From IMG/VR virus record IMGVR_UViG_3300046820_001070, positions 1-49,761 of that record: a stretch of 49,761 bases of DNA; one strand, given 5' to 3'. The position numbers and the translations under genes are program-made. The notes beneath the pieces were generated by a model. That model searched no databases. It saw only the letters and a list, made by a program, of their open reading frames with translations, and was not told where the DNA came from. This stretch comes from a virus. Shown here one piece after another: positions 26,153 to 33,515 of the stretch (its first letter is position 1; every line of letters begins with the position of its first letter).

Positions 26153-27272
26153 TAATTTAATAAAAAACAAAAATAACAAAATAAATATAGAAAACAAAGT
26201 TTATTATCACTTTGTCAATGGCCCTTTTGTAGAAATTAAAGGAAACAAAGAAGCTCAATATAGAGTTGAATTCATAGATACCGATACTGACAATATTGTT
26301 TATACAACAAATATTAAAAATAATTGTTGGTGTAAATGTAATAAAGAGTATTTTATTAATTGGAAAATCAAAATATATGAAAATGAAAACGTTTGGTTTG
26401 AACATTCATATAATGCGGAAAATAAAAAAGTCTATATTGCATTGGATTCTAAATCATTGGGTGACACTTTGGCTTGGTTTCCGTATTTAGAAGAATTTAG
26501 AAAAAAGCATAATTGTAAATTAATTGTATCAACTTTTATGAATGAATTATTTTTAGATGGTTATGCTAATATAGAATTTATAAAACCAGGTGATATTGTG
26601 TCCGATTTATATGCAATGTATTGTATAGGTGTATTTTACAATGATAATAGCTCTATTAATTTATTTAAAAATCCAACTGACCCAAAAAAGGTTACACTTC
26701 AAAAAATGTGTTCTGATATTTTAGGATTAGAATATATAGAAATACGTCCAAATATATACACATCTTATAAAAAACAAGTATGTATTGGTATTCATGGTAC
26801 CGCTCAATCTAAATTTTGGAATAACCCTAATGGCTGGCAAGATGTAGTAGATTGGTTGAATGGTAGAGGGTATAATGTAAAATTATTATCAAAAGAGGGT
26901 GATAACTATATGGGTAATAAACTTCCAGATGGTATAGTAAAACACCCAAATGGCCCTATTGAATTAGTTATGGATGAAATGTTAAAATCCAAAGCATTTA
27001 TTGGAATCGGTAGCGGGTTGAGTTGGTTAAGTTGGAGTTTAAATATCCCCACCATATTAATTAGTGGATTTTCATATGAATGGGCAGAAATGAAAGATTG
27101 TATTAGAATAACTGCACCCAATGAAGTATGTCAAGGATGTTTTAATAGATATAAATTGGATATTAATGATTGGAATTGGTGTCCGGAACACAAAGGAACT
27201 GAGCGTGAATTTGAATGTAGCAAACGTATCACATCAGAAATGGTAATAAAAGAATTGGAAAAGTTTTTATAA
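26142..27272 (+). CDS. Aah/TibC-type O-heptosyltransferase homologue
   Basis: A 376-residue protein matching the bacterial autotransporter heptosyltransferase family, which transfers heptose from ADP-heptose to serines of autotransporter passengers. Visible: an N-terminal beta domain (to about residue 95); SLGDTLAWFPYLEEFRKKH with the candidate catalytic Asp108; PLQK-like VTLQKMCSDILGLEY; GIHGTAQSKFWNNPNGWQDV with a conserved Lys224; FIGIGSGLSWLSWSL; and a C-terminal four-Cys motif (Cys330, Cys333, Cys347, Cys359; CQGCFN, then WNWCPEHKGTEREFEC), the iron-finger site of the family. All expected signature elements appear intact. It lies between a Thr/Ser-rich collagen-like fibre and a YadA-like fibre. 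Heptose itself is inferred from family; the sugar could differ. Confidence 0.87.
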   Translation: MIYDNLIKNKNNKINIENKVYYHFVNGPFVEIKGNKEAQYRVEFIDTDTDNIVYTTNIKNNCWCKCNKEYFINWKIKIYENENVWFEHSYNAENKKVYIALDSKSLGDTLAWFPYLEEFRKKHNCKLIVSTFMNELFLDGYANIEFIKPGDIVSDLYAMYCIGVFYNDNSSINLFKNPTDPKKVTLQKMCSDILGLEYIEIRPNIYTSYKKQVCIGIHGTAQSKFWNNPNGWQDVVDWLNGRGYNVKLLSKEGDNYMGNKLPDGIVKHPNGPIELVMDEMLKSKAFIGIGSGLSWLSWSLNIPTILISGFSYEWAEMKDCIRITAPNEVCQGCFNRYKLDINDWNWCPEHKGTEREFECSKRITSEMVIKELEKFL

Positions 27273-27293
27273 TTGTAAAAATCATTTATAAGT

Positions 27294-27303
27294 TATATTT
27301 ATA
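27294..27303 (+). promoter_or_regulatory. Promoter-like box TATATTTATA
   Basis: An exact copy of the recurrent box (followed by TAAAA), 16 bases before the ATG at 27320. Confidence 0.58.
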
Positions 27304-27319
27304 TAAAATAACATTATAA

Positions 27320-27739
27320 ATGGCACTACCATACGGAGAAATATCATTTAGAGATTTCAATTTAGATAGAAGTTTACCACCTTCACAAACAATTACCATG
27401 ACAAATGCAGCTGCAGCATATGGTGTTTCATATGGTGTAGACGGTTCAAATCCCATTTCAATGGATGAATTTTGGCAAGGACAAGTTATATTTAACACAT
27501 ATACTGGTTGTGGTAGAGGAAATACATTCGGTGAAGTTTGTGGTGATGCAACTATTGGCAATAGAACATTTTATTCAAACATCGGCCCCTTTGATTTTGC
27601 AGAAGGTGCATATGTTTATGTAGACCAATATCCCAATGTATTAATAGGATACGACTATGTATATATAAATGGTGCTACATGGAGAATTGATAATGCTCAA
27701 GGATATATAATAGAATATGCGGGAGATTTTCAATGTTAA
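27320..27739 (+). CDS. Small Gly/Tyr-rich virion-associated protein
   Basis: A 139-residue protein. It begins MALPYGEISFRDFNLDRSLP, with a later PISMDEFWQG; such starts are seen in small phage fibre-associated proteins, but I cannot name a family. The body is rich in Gly, Tyr and Asn with Cys at about positions 62, 72 and the last residue. Aromatic YVYVDQYPNVLIGYDYVYIN suggests exposed beta strands. It has its own promoter-like box and lies between the heptosyltransferase and the YadA-like fibre. A fibre tip, chaperone or cell-binding protein is possible. Confidence 0.62.
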   Translation: MALPYGEISFRDFNLDRSLPPSQTITMTNAAAAYGVSYGVDGSNPISMDEFWQGQVIFNTYTGCGRGNTFGEVCGDATIGNRTFYSNIGPFDFAEGAYVYVDQYPNVLIGYDYVYINGATWRIDNAQGYIIEYAGDFQC

Positions 27740-27779
27740 AATATAATTTTTAAAATTCATAACATTTACTAAACCTTTC

Positions 27780-27789
27780 TATATTTATA
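27780..27789 (+). promoter_or_regulatory. Promoter-like box TATATTTATA
   Basis: An exact copy of the recurrent box in the 99-base gap before the YadA-like fibre gene (ATG at 27839). A second AT-rich stretch (TATTATAAAATATTTTATAAA) follows it. Confidence 0.5.
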
Positions 27790-27838
27790 GTTGTATTATA
27801 AAATATTTTATAAACGTACTAAAAAAAAGGTAAACTAA

Positions 27839-30712
27839 ATGGGACTTAAATTTAGACGTGGGACAACCGCACAACAATCAGGTTCGTTAGCATTCGGAGA
27901 ACCATATGTGAACACCACATTGGGAACATTAGTAGTCGGCGGCCCCAACGGCGACATCGTATTAGGAGCTTCTGGAACAGGAAGCACAGGAAACTTTGGA
28001 GCAATTTCAGGTTCCGGTTTAGACATCACAGGAAATGCAAATATTGCGGGTAATTTAACTTTAGGTGGAAAATTAACAATCGGTGATAATACATCCGACA
28101 CTGTTAATGTAGTTGCATCTTTAAGTTCATCACTTATACCTTCAGTAACAAATGCATTTGATTTAGGTTCTGAAGATTATTTCTGGAGAGACCTTTACAT
28201 CTCAACTGGTTCAATTAAATTTGTTGGAGCAGCAGGAACGGTAGTAGGTACATTATCTAATGCAGCTAATGGGATGGTATTGGATTCAGGATTGATTGCA
28301 AATGGTAATAGTTCATTTGGAACATCATCTTTAGCAATAACATCTGTAACTGGTTCATTAAGAATCACTGGTTCATTAAGAAATGGTGGTGAAGATTTGG
28401 TAGCAACCGGTCAAATATCTCATGCCGAAGGACTTCGTGCTAGAGCAACTGGAGTTGCATCTCATGCCGAAGGACATAATACGCATGCACATGGAGAATA
28501 TTCACACGCAGAAGGAGATAGTACGAGTGCATCGGGTTCTTCATCTCACACTGAAGGTGGATTTACTAGAGCAACAGCAACTGCAGAATATGCACACGCC
28601 GAAGGATATGCTACATACGTTGAAGCTATAGCAGGACACGTTGAAGGACAATCTACGGTAGTATATGCAAATGCACGTGGCGGACACGCTGAAGGTAACC
28701 ACACTGATGTTTATGATGAATATGGACACGCTGAAGGTGAATTTACAATGACAAATGCAAGAGGTGCCCACTCTGAAGGTTGGTATTCTATGGCAACTGG
28801 TCAACACGCTCATGCTGAAGGTAGTAGAACAATTGCACAAGGAACAGGTTCACACGCCGAAGGTAGTGGTTCTTGGGCTGAAGCACATTATTCACATGCA
28901 TCTGGCATCGGAACAAAGGCATCGGCAGTTGGTCAATCGGTAGTAGGTAAATTTAACGTTGTTGATAATACAACATCTTTATTTGTAATAGGTAATGGTA
29001 CAAGTGATACTAATAGAAGTGATTTATTTTTAGCAGAGGCAGGTGGTATACAAATATCTGGGTCATTAACAATGAGTGGTTCGATTTTACCATCAGTATC
29101 TAATGCATTTGATTTGGGTAGTTCGACTAAATTTTGGAGAGATTTATTTATTTCAACCGGTTCAATTAAATTCGTTGGAGCAGCAGGAACGGTAGTAGGT
29201 ACATTAACTAATGTTGGTAATGGATTGAGTTTAGATAGTGGTATAATCGCAAATGGTAATAGTTCATTTGGTACATCATCTTTAGCAATAACATCTGTAA
29301 CCGGTTCATTGGCGGTTAATGGTAGAATAATCGCAACTTCTATTACTGGAGCAATTGCAGCAACAAATGGTGTAATTTCTGGTTCTTCTCAATTAACAAG
29401 CTCACTTGATGATAGATATTTAAATGTAGGAGGAGACTCAGTAGTAAGTGGTTCATCTCAAATAACATTGAGTTCAACAACCGGATTCTCAGATTATTCA
29501 ACATCAGTAGATAGTAGAATTACAACCGAAAAAGGTAGAGTAGACGCAATCTTATTAGCAGCAGACGCAGATAAGGATACATTTGCAGAAATCGTAACCT
29601 TAATTAATTCGGTAGATACTACAAACGATAATGCATTTGCATCATTCTATACTGCAAGTGTTGGTAGATTAAATAATTTAGAATCAACTTCTGCAAGTGT
29701 AAACATTTCGGTAAGTAATTTAAATACATTTAGTGGTTCAGCATTAACAAGATTATCGGCATTAGAAGTTGAAACGGCTAATTTGGAATCATTCACATCT
29801 TCAATCAACACAACTATTAAGAGTAAGTTGGATGCAGATGGTGTAATTAGTGGTTCTTCACAATTAACTACAACATTCGATGCTAGATACCTAAATACAG
29901 GTGGTGATTCAGTAGTTTCTGGTTCATCACAAATAGCACACGATTCAACAACTGGATATTCTGCAAACAGACATATCGACCACACCGCAGTATCAATTTC
30001 AGCAGGTAGTGGTTTAACAGGTGGTGGTGATATAAGTGCAACTAGAACACTTTCTATCGCATCTGGTGGTGTTACAAATGATATGTTAGCTGGTTCAATT
30101 GCAAATGCTAAATTAACTAACTCATCAGTAACTGTAACTGCAGGAACTGGTCTGAGTGGTGGTGGAGCAGTTGCTTTGGGAAGTTCAGTAACTTTAAGTA
30201 ACGCCGGTGTAACATCAAACGTTGCAGGTACGGGTGTAACAGTAAGTGGAGCAACCGGAGCAGTAACAATCTCAATCGGCCAGGCAGTAGCTACATCTAG
30301 TGATGTTAGATTTGCTTCGATTGGTGTTGGCATGGCAGCAAGTGGAACATCTGGTAGAATTGACGCAGCAAATGATGTTGTGGCATACTCTTCTTCAGAT
30401 AGAAACTTTAAAGAGAACATCACTCCAATCGAAAATCCAATTGAAAAAATCAAAAAGATTAGTGGTAACACTTATGATTGGAAAGCAGAATTAAAAGATG
30501 TACACGGATATGAAGGAAACGATGTGGGTGTAATCGCACAAGAAATTGAAGAAGTATTACCTCAAATCGTAACTACAAGAGATAATGGATATAAGGCGGT
30601 TAAATACGAAAAATTAGTAGCATTATTAATTGAAGGTATTAAAGAGCAACAAATCCAAATCGATAATTTAACTGCACAAGTAGAAGAATTAAAGAAACAA
30701 AAAGGTTTATAA
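27839..30712 (+). CDS. YadA-head-like fibre with S74 self-cleaving chaperone
   Basis: A 957-residue fibre. Residues 1-35 are an anchoring domain (LKFRRGTTAQQSGSLAFGE). Residues about 193-365 hold twelve repeats on the pattern SHAEGxxTxAxG, the beta-roll repeat of trimeric autotransporter (YadA/Hia) heads. This block is flanked by two near-identical segments of about 77 residues. Then come VSGSSQI/L modules and coiled-coil heptads, a Gly-rich stretch (SAGSGLTGGGDISATRTLSI), and a peptidase S74 chaperone from Ser853 (SDRNFKENI, then [17 protein letters not shown]) ending in a coiled coil. Cleavage before Ser853 is expected. Its resemblance to autotransporters is notable beside a TibC-type glycosyltransferase. 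The next gene starts four bases later. Confidence 0.9.
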   Translation: MGLKFRRGTTAQQSGSLAFGEPYVNTTLGTLVVGGPNGDIVLGASGTGSTGNFGAISGSGLDITGNANIAGNLTLGGKLTIGDNTSDTVNVVASLSSSLIPSVTNAFDLGSEDYFWRDLYISTGSIKFVGAAGTVVGTLSNAANGMVLDSGLIANGNSSFGTSSLAITSVTGSLRITGSLRNGGEDLVATGQISHAEGLRARATGVASHAEGHNTHAHGEYSHAEGDSTSASGSSSHTEGGFTRATATAEYAHAEGYATYVEAIAGHVEGQSTVVYANARGGHAEGNHTDVYDEYGHAEGEFTMTNARGAHSEGWYSMATGQHAHAEGSRTIAQGTGSHAEGSGSWAEAHYSHASGIGTKASAVGQSVVGKFNVVDNTTSLFVIGNGTSDTNRSDLFLAEAGGIQISGSLTMSGSILPSVSNAFDLGSSTKFWRDLFISTGSIKFVGAAGTVVGTLTNVGNGLSLDSGIIANGNSSFGTSSLAITSVTGSLAVNGRIIATSITGAIAATNGVISGSSQLTSSLDDRYLNVGGDSVVSGSSQITLSSTTGFSDYSTSVDSRITTEKGRVDAILLAADADKDTFAEIVTLINSVDTTNDNAFASFYTASVGRLNNLESTSASVNISVSNLNTFSGSALTRLSALEVETANLESFTSSINTTIKSKLDADGVISGSSQLTTTFDARYLNTGGDSVVSGSSQIAHDSTTGYSANRHIDHTAVSISAGSGLTGGGDISATRTLSIASGGVTNDMLAGSIANAKLTNSSVTVTAGTGLSGGGAVALGSSVTLSNAGVTSNVAGTGVTVSGATGAVTISIGQAVATSSDVRFASIGVGMAASGTSGRIDAANDVVAYSSSDRNFKENITPIENPIEKIKKISGNTYDWKAELKDVHGYEGNDVGVIAQEIEEVLPQIVTTRDNGYKAVKYEKLVALLIEGIKEQQIQIDNLTAQVEELKKQKGL
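28131..28360 (+). repeat. Duplicated segment, copy 1, flanking the YadA-like block
   Basis: Encodes IPSVTNAFDLGS, WRDLYISTGSIKFVGAAGTV and ends in FGTSSLAITSVTGSL. The DNA is close to identical to copy 2 about 950 bases downstream in the same gene. Confidence 0.88.
29082..29311 (+). repeat. Duplicated segment, copy 2, flanking the YadA-like block
   Basis: Encodes LPSVSNAFDLGS, WRDLFISTGSIKFVGAAGTV and FGTSSLAITSVTGSL. The stretch GTTGGAGCAGCAGGAACGGT is identical in both copies. Confidence 0.88.
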
Positions 30713-30715
30713 TTA

Positions 30716-31720
30716 ATGTATGATGTATACTACACCACCGCTGGAGGACCCTGGTTCAACAGCGGTGCTGATATATGGGTAACTGATTGGATAAAAGAAG
30801 TGGCTCCTAACTTAGAAGTTAAGCCACTTCTTCTTTTCCATAGGAAGAAGCCAGATAATTACGAAGAATTTCCAATTGATATTGACCACATTTGGGAAAC
30901 AAATGAGTTAGTTATTGATGAAATTTTAAAAGGTGCAAGAAAAATTCATATATTACATGGTCATTATACTCCAACAACTGCCATACATAATAATTTAGAT
31001 AAAATCGATTCAATCGTATTTCATAATTTGACAAAGGTATCAATGTTGTCACAGATGGGTAAAGATGAATACCTTCATTGGTATGGTAATTGGGAATATG
31101 AAAATCAGTTAATAAATAAAATTAAAAATAAAGTTTGGGTAGGGTTGTATCATTTTCCATATGAAACAGAAAATTTACACCATATTCCAAATTATTATGA
31201 ATTTAAAAATAATAAAGAACTTTCTAACTCAACGGAGATAGGATATGCAGCAAGAGTAGAAGGTAGAAAGAATGTTGAATATATTGATGGAATGGGTGGA
31301 TACATTTTCACAAATTCAGAAACATTCAACAAATATTATAAAAAGAAATATGGATACAAATTTGAAAAATCAAAAGTTTACAAATTTGATTACAAACATA
31401 AAGAAAAGTTCTACGGACTTGATTGGGGAATATCTCATTCTTGCTTTGAATTTGAACCATTTGGATACGGAATTTTTGAAGCAGTGGATTGGGGTAAACT
31501 TCCAATACTACATGAAAGATGGCACGTACCACTTGATTATAAATACAAAGCGACTGACAAGGAAACATTTAAACAAGCCTACGAAACGATTTGTAACGAT
31601 GATTATGAAACCCGTAAAACGGAGTTTCAAAAACTGAAAGATTGGATGATACAATATTTTGGAAACAAAGATGTGTGGAAACAAAAACTTTTAGATATTT
31701 ATAGGGAGAATAATATATAA
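30716..31720 (+). CDS. Glycosyltransferase, GT4-like
   Basis: A 334-residue GT-B-type transferase. The N-terminus YDVYYTTAGGPWFNSGADIW has the Gly-rich first loop. The donor domain shows EIGYAARVEGRKNVEYIDG and the clear E-x7-E motif in FEFEPFGYGIFEAVDWGKLPI (Glu in EPFG and FEA), typical of retaining GT4 enzymes. It starts four bases after the YadA-like fibre stop, so fibre and transferase are co-transcribed, which argues that the fibre (or its glycan) is the substrate. Together with the two transferases upstream it could add further sugars to the first one. A promoter-like box lies inside its 3' end. Confidence 0.78.
   Translation: MYDVYYTTAGGPWFNSGADIWVTDWIKEVAPNLEVKPLLLFHRKKPDNYEEFPIDIDHIWETNELVIDEILKGARKIHILHGHYTPTTAIHNNLDKIDSIVFHNLTKVSMLSQMGKDEYLHWYGNWEYENQLINKIKNKVWVGLYHFPYETENLHHIPNYYEFKNNKELSNSTEIGYAARVEGRKNVEYIDGMGGYIFTNSETFNKYYKKKYGYKFEKSKVYKFDYKHKEKFYGLDWGISHSCFEFEPFGYGIFEAVDWGKLPILHERWHVPLDYKYKATDKETFKQAYETICNDDYETRKTEFQKLKDWMIQYFGNKDVWKQKLLDIYRENNI
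31694..31703 (+). promoter_or_regulatory. Promoter-like box GATATTTATA
   Basis: A copy of the recurrent box inside the 3' end of the transferase gene, 21 bases before the ATG at 31725. It also encodes part of the protein (Asp-Ile-Tyr), so this copy is less certain. Confidence 0.4.
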
Positions 31721-31724
31721 AAAT

Positions 31725-33443
31725 ATGCCAAGGACAAACTTATCATTAGGAAATTTATTTAGAGCCGTTAGTGGTTCTGCAAGAAGTGGACAAGTATCAT
31801 TAGGTGGACTATCAGGAACTGCTACAAATAGTTCTATGATAGGATTTGCAACCGATTCGATTACTGTAACACCTCCTACATTTACATATATAGTAGAAAG
31901 TACAACTGAGAATGCAAATTTTACGTTTGCATCTACGGGTTCTTTGTTTTATTCAAAAGTACAACAACAATATAATAACTATACTTGTTCTTTTAATAAT
32001 TCAAATTTTTCAACAGGTAGTAGAACTGTATTAAATGGCCCAACAATATTTCCAATAACTCCGGCAGCAGTAGGAACGACTACATATTCGGAAGCATCGG
32101 CTACTTTAACTATGGCATATGCTGATGGATATAATCTAAACGCTACTAACTATGGTTCGGCAACAACAAAAGTATTATACGCAGTAGATGTTTACAATAC
32201 TATTAACGAACCTGATTTTTGTTTATTATTCGGTACACAAATTGAATTGGCAAATGGTACAATGGTAAATGTTGAAGATTTGAATGTTGGTGACCAAATT
32301 AAATCTTGGGTACCTGCAGGACTACCGGATGAAACACAAGACCCGGAAAGTGATGAAGTTGAATGGAGATTTTATCATTCGGAAGTATTATCAGGTTCAG
32401 CACAAATTGTAACTGTTAGTGATTTGACTTTTAATTTCGCAGAAGGATATTTCTCACTTAATAATGGTCTAATTAAAGCAACCGAAACTCACCCATTATA
32501 TGTTTGGGATAATGAGATTGGAAAATATAAATTCAAAAATGTAGGTGATATATTGCCTGGAGATAGATTGGTAATGCAAGATGAAACCGAAGTTGAAGTT
32601 GTTGATATAGAAATAGTAAGAGAAGATGTTGAAATTGTAACTGTAAATGTGGAAAATGCCGATGTGTATATTTCAAATGGTTTAATTTCTCACAACAAAG
32701 GAACAACAACACAACCAGCAATACCTGCAAGTGGTTTAAGAATGTATTTAGACCCATCTAAAGCATTGTCAACTGGTGGAACAGATACTGCGGATTGGTT
32801 AGATTTAAGTGGATACAATACAGGTGTTAGACCTGCAGGTGTTTCAAATGCAGCGGGAATAAGTGGTGGTAATCCATCATATAATGCGGGAGCAAGTAGA
32901 AAAGAAAAGTATTGGTCATTATCATCAAATAAGTTTTGGTATAAAGATGGAACGACTAACATAAATGGTGGATATACACAATTCAATACATCGGCATATT
33001 CGGTTGTAGCTTGGGTTAGATTTACATCACATCCTGCAAATGGATATTATCAAATTTTTGGTAAACAAAATAGTGGTGGAACAAGAGAAATTGCATTGTA
33101 TTTAAATTCAAATGGTAGTGGTACTTATTTCATACATGATGGAACATCTGTACAATTTAATAGTAATACATTTACACTATCTACAAACGTTTGGTATATG
33201 ATTTCTTATACTGCAGCATTGAATGGTACAAACGTTGCTTATATGGATTCTACATCAAGAGGAACGGTATCAAATGGTTCAAAAGATTACACAACATCTG
33301 CTTTAATTCAAGTTGGTGGTGGGTATGGTGATAATAACTATTATTTCAATGGACAATTAGGACCTGTATTATTCTATAACACACAATTAAATTCGACAAA
33401 CATAACAAATATATACAACTATTTCTCACCAACCTACAAATAA
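31725..33443 (+). CDS. Adhesin with Hint (intein-like) domain before a LamG lectin
   Basis: A 572-residue protein in three parts. Residues 1-165: Ser/Thr-rich N-terminal virion-anchoring region. Residues 166-324: a Hint domain starting at Cys166 (CLLFGTQIELANGTMVNVED), with LNVGDQIKSW, the block-B TETHPLY (Thr253, His256), ILPGDRLV, and the end VYISNGLISHN (His323, Asn324). The next residue is Lys325, not Cys/Ser/Thr, so normal splicing is not expected; N/S-acyl shift at Cys166 and Asn cyclisation at 324 remain possible, as in bacterial intein-like domains. Residues 338-572: a LamG lectin (SGLRMYL, WLDLSGYN, LGPVLFYNTQLNSTNITNIY) like the stand-alone 13602 adhesin. Cleavage at Asn324 would free a 248-residue lectin. 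Confidence 0.85.
   Translation: MPRTNLSLGNLFRAVSGSARSGQVSLGGLSGTATNSSMIGFATDSITVTPPTFTYIVESTTENANFTFASTGSLFYSKVQQQYNNYTCSFNNSNFSTGSRTVLNGPTIFPITPAAVGTTTYSEASATLTMAYADGYNLNATNYGSATTKVLYAVDVYNTINEPDFCLLFGTQIELANGTMVNVEDLNVGDQIKSWVPAGLPDETQDPESDEVEWRFYHSEVLSGSAQIVTVSDLTFNFAEGYFSLNNGLIKATETHPLYVWDNEIGKYKFKNVGDILPGDRLVMQDETEVEVVDIEIVREDVEIVTVNVENADVYISNGLISHNKGTTTQPAIPASGLRMYLDPSKALSTGGTDTADWLDLSGYNTGVRPAGVSNAAGISGGNPSYNAGASRKEKYWSLSSNKFWYKDGTTNINGGYTQFNTSAYSVVAWVRFTSHPANGYYQIFGKQNSGGTREIALYLNSNGSGTYFIHDGTSVQFNSNTFTLSTNVWYMISYTAALNGTNVAYMDSTSRGTVSNGSKDYTTSALIQVGGGYGDNNYYFNGQLGPVLFYNTQLNSTNITNIYNYFSPTYK
32220..32696 (+). other. Hint / bacterial-intein-like domain coding segment
   Basis: Encodes residues 166-324: Cys at position 1, TxxH block B, and a C-terminal His-Asn. 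No homing endonuclease insertion is present. Its length of 159 residues is typical of mini-intein-like domains. Confidence 0.85.
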
Positions 33444-33470
33444 AATAATTGTTGTTTTGGGTTGAAATAT

Positions 33471-33480
33471 TATATTTATA
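33471..33480 (+). promoter_or_regulatory. Promoter-like box TATATTTATA
   Basis: An exact copy of the recurrent box in the gap before the tail sheath gene, 35 bases before the ATG at 33516. Confidence 0.58.
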
Positions 33481-33515
33481 TTGAGAATTAATAAATTTAA
33501 ATTAAAGCATATAAA

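Noticed and set aside
28422-28943. Alternative plus-strand frames inside the YadA-like block
   Set aside because: Out-of-frame readings of the repeats with no independent start signal.
27839-30712. True trimeric autotransporter adhesin of a bacterium
   Set aside because: No signal peptide or YadA membrane anchor; it ends in a phage S74 chaperone and lies in a fibre cluster.
32220-32696. Standard splicing intein
   Set aside because: The residue after His-Asn is Lys, not Cys/Ser/Thr, and the flanking parts look like fibre anchor and lectin, not one interrupted protein; a cleaving intein-like domain fits better.
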